Shown: in pieces, positions 1 through 9,113 of the stretch
How positions within the stretch are numbered: position 1 is the first letter of the stretch
Layout of the letters: every line of letters begins with the position of its first letter
NCBI GenBank assembly: GCA_003427395.1
Contig: BFEA01000592.1
Location: forward strand, 311,703-343,570
From: Chara braunii
Lineage: Eukaryota; Streptophyta; Charophyceae; Charales; Characeae
Direction: 5' to 3'
Length of the DNA stretch: 31,868 nucleotides
The notes under the pieces: generated by a model
What the model was told of the DNA's origin: nothing
Database searches by the model: none
What the model saw: only the letters and a program-made list of their open reading frames with translations
Made by a program: the position numbers and the translations under genes

Positions 1-520
1 GAGAGAGAGAGAGAGAGAGAGAGAGACTAAGTAGTGAGAGAGTGAGACACTGTGAAGTGTGTGAGCATGAGAGAGAGACTATGCAGTGCGAGAGAGAGGG
101 ACTGAACAGCGCGAGAGAGAGGGACCATGCAGCGTGAGAGAGAGGGACTTTGTAGTCTGAGAGATGAAGAGGGAGTGAGAGAATAAGTAAGGGATATTGA
201 GAGAGAGTGGAGAGGGTGATATGTGTGGGAAAGGAGAAAACAGTGAGTGTTCATTATTATTATTATTATTATTGTCATTTATTTTTACTATTGTGATCAT
301 CTTTTATATCTATCTATCCATATGGCCAGAAACATCTCACCCGCTGATGGTGAAAATCTGCTTGTTGGGCGCACCGAAAATGGATGCTAGATGGAGAGGG
401 AGAGTGTGCAGAGAGAGAGAGAGAGTGTGCAGTGAGAGAGAGAGTCGGTGCAGTGAGAGAGAGTGTGTGCACTGGGAGAGAGAGTGTGCAGTGAGTGAGA
501 GAGAGAGACTGTGCAGTAAG

Positions 521-550
<30 letters not shown>
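1..550. repeat. GA-rich microsatellite blocks
   Basis: Runs of GA with interspersed GTGCAGTGAGAGA-type units occupy 1-200 and 395-550, with an ATT run at 255-274 between them. Translations in every frame are low-complexity ER, SL or LS strings, so no gene is called. Confidence 0.9.
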
Positions 551-551
<1 letters not shown>

Positions 552-559
552 AAAAGAGC

Positions 560-1530
560 ATTGGGAAAAAGAGCCTATTGATTGGTTTGCTGTTCTGACC
601 CTGTGGACAGACTCTCAAGTTTTTCTCGAGTAATTATTGGAGCAAAGAGCATATTGACTGGTTTGGTGTTTCGACCCTGTGGCCAGACTCTCAAGCCTCT
701 CTCGAGTAATTATTGGAAAAAGAGTCTATTGATTGGTTTGTTGTTCCGAGCGTGTGGTCAGGCTCACGAGCCACTCTCGAGTAATTATTGGAAAGGACTC
801 AAAAGAGCCTATTGATTGGCTCTCTGTTCCGAGCCTGTGGCCAGGCTCTCGAGCCTCTCTCGAGTAATTATTGTAAAAAAAGTCTATTGATTGGTTTGTT
901 GTTCCGAGCCTGTGGCCAGGCTCACGAGCCACTCTCGAGTAATTGTTGGAAAAAAAACCCTTTGATTGGTTTGCTGTTTCGACCCTGTGGCCAGACTCTC
1001 AAGCCTCTCTCGAGTAATTATTGGAAAAATAGTCTATTGATTGGTTTGTTATTCCGTGCCTGTGGTCAGGCTCTCGAGCCACTCTCGAGTAATTATTGGA
1101 AAAGACTCAAAAAAGCCTATTGATTCGCTCTCTGTTCCGAGCCTGTGGCCAGACTCTCGAGCCTCTCTCGAGTAATTATTGGAAAAAGAGTTTATTGATT
1201 GGTTTGTTGTTCCGAGTCTGTGGCCAGGCTCACGAGCCACTCTCGAGTAATTATTGGAAAAAGAGCCTATTGATTGGTTTGATGTTTCGACCTTGTGGCC
1301 AGGCTCTCGAGCCACTCTCGAGTAATTATTGGAAAAGACTCAAAAGAGCCTATTGATTGGCTCTCTGTTCCAAGCCTGTGACCTGACTCTCAAGCTTCTC
1401 TCGAGTAATTATTGGAGAAACGAGCCTATTGATTGGTTTGCTATTCCAAGCCTGTGGTCAGGCTCTCGAGCCACTCTCGAGTAATTATTGAAAAAGAGCT
1501 ATTGACTGGTTTGCTGTTCCGAGCCTGGCA
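560..1530. repeat. ~75-base tandem array, about 13 copies
   Basis: The anchor ATTGATTGG or ATTGACTGG recurs every 72-86 bases. Unit landmarks are CCTATTGATTGG, GTTCCGAGCCTGTGG, GGCTCTCGAGCC and TCGAGTAATTATTGGAAA. Some units carry an extra GACTCAAAAGAGCC, which hints at a higher-order repeat. Many units contain GAGCCTG and CAGGCTC separated by TGGC, a perfect 7-bp hairpin, followed by repeated CTCGAG sites. The GC-balanced translations in several frames are repeats of the same short peptide and do not represent a gene. Confidence 0.88.
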
Positions 1531-1928
1531 AAACTGATCCCAGATCTAGGAAACAACAAATATCCGGTTGAATCCTAATTCCTTTTTCTTCCTCTCGGGA
1601 CACGAAGAATGGTGTCTAACAACAAACTTCAAAAGGACGCGTGACAGATGGGCAGAAACACCCATCACCCGGCTGGTCGTTGAGGCCCTCGGAAGCGGGC
1701 GCAGCGAGTGACAGGCGTTGTTGCCCTTGGCTTCAACGAACGATGGACGACCCCTCCCCGCGTTGCCGGGGAGGACCCTCCTCGCGTTGCCGGAAAGGGA
1801 AGCAACACCCTCAAGGCCGCGGCCTTCCCCAACCAACGGGGGTGCACGGGCTGATTAGTCAAACACTAATTAGCTTGTTTTCTTCATAAGTTTTATTTTT
1901 TATAATCATTTTATTTAGTTTTTTTGAA

Positions 1929-2400
1929 ATATCTTTCGATCCGCGCGCTTTCGTGCGAGCCGCGCGGGAAGCAAAGTTCGCCCTCTCGTCGAGGCAAACG
2001 TTTTGAGATGTTTTTTGAAAAATTCTAACGGCTAGAAAAAAAGATATGGAATTTTTTGTATTTTTCTAATTAAAAATCTCAGAAATCATGGGTTAAAATA
2101 TCTAATTGGTTTTTCCTCGATATCTCCTGATCCATGAGCTTTCGTGCGAGGCGCACCGGAGCAAAGTTCATCCTCTCATCGAGGCAAACATTTTGAGATA
2201 TTTTTTGATAAATTCGAACGGCTAAAAAGCGAGATATGGATTTTTTTGTATTTTTTTATTAAAAATTTTAAAAATTTTGATTTTCGTTTTATTGAAATGG
2301 TCGGGAAAATAAGCGAAATTAGGGGAACCCCGCGGGGAACAAAGTTGGTCCTTGTATTTTTTCCGACATTTTGAGACCCTAGTCGGGAAAAACAGATTTC
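1929..2400 (+). repeat. ~190-base leader repeat, two good copies and one degenerate
   Basis: Copy 1 starts at 1929 and copy 2 at 2120. They share GCTTTCGTGCGAG, GCAAAGTTC, TCGAGGCAAAC, TTTTGAGAT, AACGGCTA and GATATGGA in the same order. A third, weaker copy around 2300-2400 keeps AACAAAGTT and ACATTTTGAGA. Copy 1 contains CCGCGCG (1941-1947) pairing with CGCGCGG (1961-1967). In copy 2 that stem is lost, but GTGCG and CGCAC can pair nearby. Confidence 0.7.
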
Positions 2401-2615
2401 GTTTGGACAAATGGCGAGCTCCAGCAGATAGAAAAGGTGGAAGAAAATCAACGGAAAATTGAATTTCTTTATAATTTTGTTCAAATTAAAAGAAAAAGGA
2501 ATTTAAAAATGTAATCCAATAAGTTTTTCTTCTAAAACTAGTGAAAGCTAACAAAAATTTTCTCGCGTCGAGCAGGGCTTTGCGGTGTTCGTGCGGTTGC
2601 GCGCAAAACCTAAAA

Positions 2616-2643
2616 CCCTAATTAGGGGAAACCCTAATTAGGG
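2616..2643. repeat. Two CCCTAATTAGGG palindromes
   Basis: Identical 12-base perfect palindromes lie at 2616-2627 and 2632-2643, in an AAACCCTAA context that resembles interstitial telomere-type sequence. Only two units are present, so this is not a telomere. Confidence 0.6.
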
Positions 2644-2923
2644 TGAAGTGCTAACCCCAATTTTGAGAGAAGCGGGTAGATAGAGGGAAGCCATAGCTTC
2701 TAGCTTCCGCATTTATTACGGATTATTTTTTGTCAAATATATCCCGTAAGATTGTGGAAATTAATTCGGGAAATTTTGCCCCATTAAATAATTAATAATT
2801 ATTTTACTTTTGATTTTGTTATTTAAAATCGATAAAAAAATTGAAATAAATATTAAAAACTGCGTAGGGGCATTTGCTTGACTTCAATGCTCTTCATATC
2901 TACTTTACCTATTCGAGGGACTT

Positions 2924-2959
2924 TTTTCCGAACCCCATCTCACCGGGGGGAAAGGAAAA
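2924..2959 (+). other. Leader hairpin HP1
   Basis: TTTTCC (2924-2929) pairs with GGAAAA (2954-2959). An inner stem CCCC (2933-2936) pairs with GGGG (2945-2948) around the loop ATCTCACC. The GAACCCCATC...GGGGGG apex is shared with HP2, but the lower stem has a different sequence. Confidence 0.6.
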
Positions 2960-3087
2960 CTGATGTGTGAAAATTTATCGAAATTTCCCTTTTAATTTAA
3001 ATTTTTGCTAATTAATTAACAAAAATATTTAAAAATCGAGTTAAATCAATTTTTTTTTTTTTTCCATTATTCCTTTTGATATTCCCT

Positions 3088-3157
3088 TTTCGGCAGCGCT
3101 GTTTGAGGGCTTCGCCTGAACCCCATCCCAACGGGGGGAGGCGAAACGCTGCCGAAA
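3088..3157 (+). other. Leader hairpin HP2
   Basis: TTTCGGCAGCG (3088-3098) pairs perfectly with CGCTGCCGAAA (3147-3157). Inside, TTCGCC (3111-3116) pairs with GGCGAA (3140-3145) and CCCC (3121-3124) with GGGG (3133-3136). The apex matches HP1. This three-tier stem-loop lies about 310 bases before the first ORF. Confidence 0.68.
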
Positions 3158-3466
3158 TTTTAGTAAATTCCCCAAATTTTATTTCTACCTCTAAAAATCA
3201 TCAAACTCGGCGGGCTTATATATGTATTGATCCTTAATATATATAAACTAAGAAAGAAATTTTATCTTAACTAAATACATTTTCTTAAATTTATAATTAA
3301 AAAATACAAAAAAAATTGATAGAAGAAGAAGGGAAAGAGACGCTGCAGTAACTTGGTTTCGGGTGAACCTACTAGCTTGTTCCCGAAGGCGTGAGGCAAG
3401 CGACGCGAAATTCCAGTTATTAATCTACACCTCCCTCTTGCTGCGTTCTCTCTAGCCGCAAGTTAA

Positions 3467-4042
3467 ATGTGGTCGCGGGTGCAAGTAGAGGTCTATGGGG
3501 CTACCATTGGCTGGGACTTGGAGCCCCCTGAACTCATAGAAGGGGATCTGGTCGAGCTCACGATCCCCGGACGCAACATTCGACACTTTGACGGCCAGTT
3601 TGCGTGGAGGTCCATAATCTTATCCGAGGACGTGTGGCTTTGGACGTACAGAGAGCACCGACCGGGGCAAGGAGTGGGCGTAGTGAGAGCCTACTTGTAT
3701 TTGGGACCGGGTGGGGTCAGGGAGGCCGTGGTAGGCCTCGCGACGACAGGGACTAGTGACACAGTTAGCAGGGCGTTACGCTACCTAGGGGAAGAGGTAG
3801 CTGCCTTTCGAGCGGAGGATTCGAGCGACCCGTTGACCCTATTTCACGGACGCCCTCCTCTTGATATCACGGGCGAGTTGGTGGTAGCACGAGACGGGTT
3901 TTTCCTGTACAGCGTTAGGAGCCTGCGGGCGATAGTTCCGACGTTCGTAGTAGAGAGCGTCTTTGGAGGTATTGGTGGAGTGGTCGAGACATACCTGGCA
4001 TATCAGGATATCAAGATCTTGCGAGAAGGCCTGCCGACCTAG
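3467..4042 (+). pseudogene. Pre-gag ORF A, unknown protein, probably the N-terminal part of a longer frame-shifted ORF
   Basis: A 191-codon ORF begins with ATG at 3467, the first ATG after the leader. I do not recognise the product. The protein is mixed alpha/beta in character and rich in aromatic and acidic residues (for example EDVWLWTYREHRPGQG), with a hydrophobic glycine-rich stretch near residues 160-175. It has no zinc knuckle, signal peptide or membrane helix. Frame +1 is open across its end and continues as ORF B, so one base of shift near 4030 would fuse the two. That suggests either decay or a programmed shift. Base composition resembles the downstream gag-pol and differs from the AT-rich leader, which supports its membership of the element's coding region. 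Confidence 0.5.
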
Positions 4043-4482
4043 ACTACATCTATTATTCGCTCGCAACCGGTGGGTCTCGTTGGGGAGACGAGAGGGTTCA
4101 GCTTATAGAGTTGATCCGCTCAATAGACGACGAGTGGCCTCAGTCTCCGTGCGTTTGGGATTGGCTAGACCGTGAGCTACGAGCAGGCCCCGAGTACGTG
4201 ACCTGCATCGGGCGGCTCTTCTCAGACGACTGGGAGAGCTGGTGGGGTGAGGACGCCGGACGACCTCTGATATACGGCCATCAGTTGGCGGAATACTACC
4301 AGGGTATAGGACAGGCGCAATCCTGCGTCGAGGACGAGTTTGACGACGAGGGTTGGGAGCAAGACGACGACGAGCACGCCTGGGAGCCAGACTGGGTCGA
4401 CCCAGAGAGAGAGGTTGACGAGGAGGAGATTGACGTTACAGACGCCCATTTTCCCAGGATAGGAGTAGCAGTCCGGGCGTAG
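4030..4482 (+). pseudogene. Pre-gag ORF B, unknown protein with acidic C-terminus
   Basis: The frame is already open upstream of 4030 without a convincing start codon. It runs through a tryptophan-rich segment (ending DDWESWWGEDAG) to a strongly acidic tail (DEFDDEGWEQDDDEHAWE) and stops at TAG 4480-4482. The lack of a start and the overlap with ORF A suggest that it is the C-terminal half of the same ancestral protein. Past the TAG the same frame still looks coding for about 50 codons but carries several further stops, so the original end is unclear. No family is recognised. The acidic low-complexity tail is not diagnostic. Confidence 0.45.
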
Positions 4483-4645
4483 GAGGTAGAGGAGCACATT
4501 AGGGCGACGGTTGAGTGAGCTTAGCTACTGATCCTACTCGACCATACTGGACCTGAGTGCGAGAGTTGTCTGAAGGGTTAGCAACGTCGAGAGATGGGGT
4601 GCATCAGAGGGAGTAGAGTGATGCTGACCGAGAGTAGGAGAAGAG

Positions 4646-6037
4646 ATGAGGAGTGATTCAGTGGCCTGGTTAGCTTATGTTCTCTCACAAGAGTTCGAAT
4701 CGTATAGTGTGAGGAAGCTTGTGGGACCCAGAGAGAAGGCGGTTGGATACGACATACCACTTCCTTTGGCGTTAGAAGAGGCAGGGCGTGTACCGATACG
4801 ATACTTGGGAACGTGGCTCGCAGAGGGGCTCTTCCTTTGGACAGTGATACTACGAGACGAACGACCCGAGAGGACTCATGATCTAGAAGGGGTCGAACAT
4901 CTGATAGCGGATAGAGCACACGATTTAGAGATAGGACTGACGCTCGCAGGGGCGAGCAGGAGTTGGTGGAGAAGCGAGTCGTTGGCCAGAGTGATCGTTA
5001 ATCAGCAACTGGCGAGACTCTCTGGAGGGAGGACGAGTTGGAGCTGCTTGGTATACGGTCCACCACATCCGACCCTCTACCCAAGAGAGGATTGACGATT
5101 CGGACTTCCTACCTTCGTGATAGGGCAGACCTGTGGAAGCGTGGATCGTTTGAGTAGAGCAATGGACCACACACTTTACGCGCTCTGGGAGGGCTTAGTG
5201 CCCCGCTTCAAGGAAGTATACTACGCCATTTGTGTGAGGTGGGGGCCGCCCAGTAGAGAGATGCTTGATGACATCATAGACGTTACTAGCTGGGTGGACT
5301 GTCTGAGGCCAATCGATCTGATTAGGTACTGCAGGAGACGGGCAGAGATTGATTACGCGGGGCTAGAGGATGTGAGATTTCCCTTCGAGGCCGCAGCTTA
5401 GGGAATGCCGGGAAGGACGGCCACGGTGATGCGTATAGGAGAGCAACTGGTAAGCGCAGGATACACTGTGACAGTACTTCTCCGAGCGTACGTAGACGAG
5501 GACTTGACAGCGAGTGAGTGCAGACAACGAGCCAGGGATTTGATCCACGAGTGTAGAGCTGATGTACTGGCGCGAGTGACCTTCCAGACCTCAATTTCCT
5601 ATGATGTGATGATATGGTATCATGGTTATATGCGCGCGGAGCACTACCACGATGAGACGGTAGCGGAGGCTAGAGTGAGGATGAGAGGATGAGTTGGAAA
5701 AAGATGTGGACTGAGTATGGAAGAGGAGAGTGAGGCAGTCGGAAGAGTGAGAAAGCGCGTTAAAGAACCACTCTTGAACCAGNTAAANAAGTTGNGGAAC
5801 AAGTTAAGGGAGATCTGGTCGTGTCAGGACGAGGGCAAGTTGCGTAGGGCTGAACTCGTGANGAGAGAGTTAGAGAATCTGTTTAGGGAGGAAAGAGAGA
5901 TTATCCAGGCGTGNAGATCAGACTTTCTGGAGAGGGTAAAGGCTAGAAGCGTATCACNCGAANAAACTAGTGAGCGATCTGCAGAGAGCGAGACAACGGA
6001 AGACAAAGTAACGCAGGGAAGTAGCGACAGGACATGA
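4646..6037 (+). pseudogene. Pre-gag ORF C, one ~460-codon frame interrupted by three stops
   Basis: One reading frame spans the whole interval. It is broken only by TGA 5093-5095, TAG 5399-5401 and TGA 5690-5692, with no frameshift. Pieces are about 149, 100, 96 and 113 codons. The stops are explicable as CGA to TGA and CAG to TAG transitions, as after cytosine deamination. The product is not recognised. The last piece is highly charged and predicted coiled-coil (ELENLFREEREIIQA), and the earlier pieces are mixed helix and strand. Several isolated Ns at 5783-5962 leave individual residues unknown. The compact series of small ORFs looks operon-like at first sight, but shared frame argues for one decayed gene. 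It ends in an ATGA-type overlap with the next frame. Confidence 0.55.
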
Positions 6038-6315
6038 NCNNGACTGCACTACACACNACGGATCGGTACTCATTACATGTGGTAGGGAGANTGGACGGAC
6101 CATTAGTGTNAGTGATCATAGAACTCCAGCTCCATACCAGACTGTGCATAGTTGAGGAGGCAGAGTGTGTCCGCCGCGCGCTGCGTGAGGCTAGGGGAAC
6201 AGGACTTTGGATTGGAATAGAAGGAGGACGGAGGATAAAATACGTACTCCAAGTGACACCTTTCGAAGGGCGGTCTCGGATAAGGGCATGGTACGAGATG
6301 ACCAGAGAAGGCTGA
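6034..6315 (+). pseudogene. Pre-gag ORF D fragment, unknown
   Basis: A 93-codon frame overlaps the end of ORF C by four bases and contains Ns near its start and at 6092 and 6110. The translation includes a beta-rich segment (LHVVGR, VIIELQLHTRL, GLWIGIEGGRRIKYVLQV). It ends at TGA 6313-6315, and coding character then continues in another frame from 6317. I interpret it as another piece of the decayed pre-gag polyprotein rather than a free gene. No homologous family is recognised. Confidence 0.4.
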
Positions 6316-6316
6316 G

Positions 6317-6990
6317 AGGTTGAAGATAAGCGAAGCCAGAAAAGCAGGAGAGTTAGGGAGAGTTGTAACAGATGGTGCAATACTCAAGGTGTTAGCCGCA
6401 CACGACCGGTAGTGGAAGGAATCGATAAAGACTTTAAAGGCGATAGAGGATGATGGAGATAAGGAGGACTTTCAGATATTTTATTACATATTGGAGCGGT
6501 CGGCGATGCAGTTACAAGTTGTTATAGCACTAACTTACCTCAGCTGCTAGACAGATGACCTCGTAGCCGTCTGGGAGATAAAGGAGTGGAAATAGAAATT
6601 GGAAGCTCTTGGAAGGATAGTGGACGCTAGAAAGGTCGATGGGCGACTTTGGATGGCAGTAGGAGGGCCTTTAGCGGGGTAACCGATTCGGGACAGGGCT
6701 AGGAGAACTAGCAAGGAGGACGAAGATAGACGTTCGGAGACTCTTGAGGGGTGTTGATCAGGAGACATTGGCTAGGTTTGGGACTGCGATTTGTTTCAAG
6801 GATAGAGGTCCAGTCACGAGTGTACTGCAGATCCGGGGAGGCACGGCCTTGTTGGCCGATCCCGAAGGAGAGGTTTACTAAGACATAGGGATTCTTGGGA
6901 TAGAGGGATAGCACGAGATCCGCGACCGGTACAGAATACTGGAAGTGGTAATCAAGGCAGTCGAGAGCTAAGATTGGAGGCGGACGCGAG
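6317..6990 (+). pseudogene. Pre-gag region E, coding-like but riddled with stops
   Basis: Frame 2 from 6317 reads as protein-like sequence interrupted only by TAG 6410, TAG 6548, TAG 6593, TAA 6680 and TGA 6755. Around 6765 the coding character moves to frame 3, which runs on through stops at 6879, 6909 and 6969 straight into the gag frame. The translation has amphipathic helices (KTLKAIEDDGDKEDFQ) and ordinary composition, unlike random sequence. It contains no long ORF and is easily missed. It shows that decayed coding sequence is continuous from 3467 to gag. Confidence 0.42.
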
Positions 6991-6992
6991 CC

Positions 6993-9024
6993 GTGACAAG
7001 GAAACAGGTCCGGGCTGCAGCGACTGTCATAGGGTCGGGCTGTAACAGTTGGCTAAAATACCTAACTGCATCTTCTGGCGGTGCAATGGAACCCGACACG
7101 ATGGGGCCACAACCGACCACGGGCGAAGCGGGAGAGGAGTACAAGACATCGCCCGATCGAGCTCTGAGGGATCTGAAGGAACGAATTACGCGAGAAGCAC
7201 CGCTGAGATGGGCTGACCAAACCAATGACAGAGGGTCCGACGTAAGGGGCGAACCAGTTGCGACAGAGCCGCAGGAGACTCTAAAGACGGGTACCTCGAG
7301 CGGACGACGAGAAGCGACGAGGCGACGCTCCCCTGAGTACGAGCGGAGGGACACCATAGCAGACAGGTACAGAGATGACTGGAGAGAGAGTTCGAGGGAT
7401 TCGTATTGAAGTGACAGAGATAGAGACAGGGCGCCGCCCAGGCGACTTTTCGACCCCCAGACAGGGGAGTCACATCCGCTCCCTTACGAGAGCAAGGATC
7501 GCTATATTATTACGCACAAGGCCTCAGAGCCTCCTATCTTCAGGGGCTATGGTATCACAGAATATCTGGAGAAGTGGGAGCTTCACGCCAGCCGGAGTCA
7601 GTAGTCGGAGGAAGAGATTATAGAGAACTTCCTATTTAATGTGGACCCAAGTCTCGGTAGGAAAGTTAAGGAAGCTCGATCGAAGGATGGAAAATGAACT
7701 ACGTACAAGAAGAACCTCGTTGAGCTTTACAAATTGGAGGATAACAAGTATTCCATCAAGGACCTTGAAACAATGACTCAAGATGAAGATGAGAGCGTAC
7801 GGGCATTTGGGATGCGTTTCCAGAAGATCTCTGATGTGCTGATGAAGAAGGGGAAAATCTCAGTACTATCTTCATCGGACACTTCTCCAAAGGTAGGCAA
7901 AAGAGTATACTTAGAGATCTTTCGCGTGACAGGCTTGATTTCCCTGAAGTCCTAAACCTCGCGATAAAGGCAGAGGCAGACGATTACAAGGACTTGGTGT
8001 GGAGAGGGATGAGGAGACGTACTTCTCTCTCTACAAGGAGTATGCCACGGATAGATGTCCTGATTTCAAGGACTATCTCTGGTCGGAGAAGAATGAGGTC
8101 GTGGCTGAGGAAGTGAAGGAGATACGGGACATGGTGAAGGGATTGACGAAACAGGTTACAGAGATTGTGACCACTACAGGGGGCACGGCCTACCGGGACA
8201 AACCTGGAGGGCCCTCTTCACTTCGCTGGGACCGTAGGAACAACGATTCCTGGAGGAGTGTCGAGGATAGAAATCCTCAGACCCTGACTGATTATCGTAC
8301 GAGGGGAAGAGAGAGAGACGATGAGCCATGGCGACGTAGGGAGGATGAGATAGACCGAGACTGCAGAGATCGCGAGCCGTTTGCGCGAGCAAGGAGGCTG
8401 GATGATTACCCGCGAAGCCCTCGCTATGAGGCCGATCGGGGTAGAGGCGACTCCCGCGATCGATGGGAGCTAGATCAGGGCCGACGAGATGGATATAGGG
8501 ACGACAGATACGAGAGATCGGACCGAGATGGATATAGGGACGACAAATACGAGAGATCGGATCGAGACGGATAGAGGGACGACAGATACGAGAGGTCGGG
8601 TCGAGATGGCTACAGAGGCGGCGGGTATGAAAGAGGAGATCGGGACTGGGAACGACGAGATGGGTCGCACAAACGGTTTGAGTGTAAGGGAGATGCGAAT
8701 GAGCAGCGCGACGAGTCGCGGGGGTGGTACAACCGAGGGGACCGACGCGATGAGTCACGAGTGCGATATGACTCGGGGGACCGCCGGAATGATTCGCGAG
8801 GGCGGTATGAGCAAGGAGGGTCTGGAGGAGACCGCCGCAACGATTCGCGCGGTCGGAATGAGAGAGGGGGATATGGCATCTCATCACAACCATATCCCAA
8901 GTCGCCTGACCTCAAGGCAGCCACGAGTTCGATCTCTAGAAGCGCAGACGACAGGCCATCTACTCCCAGGAACTCATGCGTCTACTGTAGAGGAGAAGAT
9001 CATATCAAGAGGGATTGCCGATGA
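6993..9024 (+). pseudogene. gag: gag (capsid/nucleocapsid) of the Ty3-type element
   Basis: Gag forms the particle and binds RNA. Frame 3 (6993-7955) holds the N-terminal and capsid-like part, with FRGYGITEYLEKWELHA near 7540 resembling the start of Ty3-type capsid domains. It is interrupted by TGA 7407, TAG 7602 and TGA 7695. Shifts near 7865 (to frame 2) and near 8000 (to frame 1) are needed to follow it. Frame 1 continues to TGA 9022, with TAG 8572 inside a 39-base repeat. The C-terminal half is very rich in Arg and Asp. The end carries a classic CX2CX4HX4C knuckle (CVYCRGEDHIKRDC, about 8980-9021), the nucleocapsid hallmark. Protease follows about 90 bases later in frame 3. Any C-terminal cleavage sites cannot be judged. 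Confidence 0.8.
8488..8643 (+). repeat. 39-base in-frame repeat within gag
   Basis: Units start at 8488, 8527, 8566 and 8605 and encode 13 residues of the type DGYRDDRYERSDR. In the third unit the Tyr codon is TAG (8572-8574), a clean nonsense mutation that can be identified by comparison with its sister units. Confidence 0.85.
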
Positions 9025-9113
9025 AGGAGAATGTCGAAGCAAGGAGAGTAAAGCCGAGCAAAGAAAAGGAGCCGATCAGGAGCTAGAGCATCAAGATAAC
9101 CTTTGAGGGGGAT

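Larger units (their letters stand above)
1..1760 (+). repeat. Left copy of the long direct repeat (LTR-like), cut by the window start
   Basis: It matches about 15635-17636 throughout: GA-rich block, ATT microsatellite near 255-274, a unique stretch around 300-385, a second GA block, the ~75-base tandem array and a common 3' segment. Comparing 1516-1740 with 17390-17620 by eye gives about 16 differences in 230 bases. Similarity stops abruptly after GACCCCTCCCCG at 1760. Just past that point CCTCCCCG and CGGGGAGG form an 8-bp hairpin across the boundary. Reading frames through this region are microsatellite artefacts. Confidence 0.8.
1761..3466 (+). other. Long noncoding leader of the Ty3-type element
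   Basis: There are no convincing ORFs between the left repeat and the first pre-gag ORF. The tract is AT-rich with GC islands and contains a ~190-base tandem repeat (1929-about 2400), two CCCTAATTAGGG palindromes and two related hairpins (2924-2959 and 3088-3157). A TGG-starting stretch at 3354-3370 is a possible but unconvincing primer-binding site, because it lacks the T-arm pattern expected downstream. The final 100 bases before 3467 are less AT-rich and probably form the 5' UTR. Confidence 0.6.

Noticed and set aside
340-362. CTGATGGTGAAAATC resembling a hammerhead core
   Set aside because: The core reads CTGATGG rather than CTGATGA and there is no stem II between it and GAAA.
27-1356. 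Several ORFs of 60-130 codons on both strands in the first 1.4 kb, and their counterparts at 15650-17190
   Set aside because: They are translations of GA microsatellite (SLSLSL, ERERER) and of the 75-base array, which repeats the same short peptide in several frames.
2616-2643. Telomere or interstitial telomeric array
   Set aside because: Only two CCCTAATTAGGG palindromes are present, with no tandem TTAGGG run.
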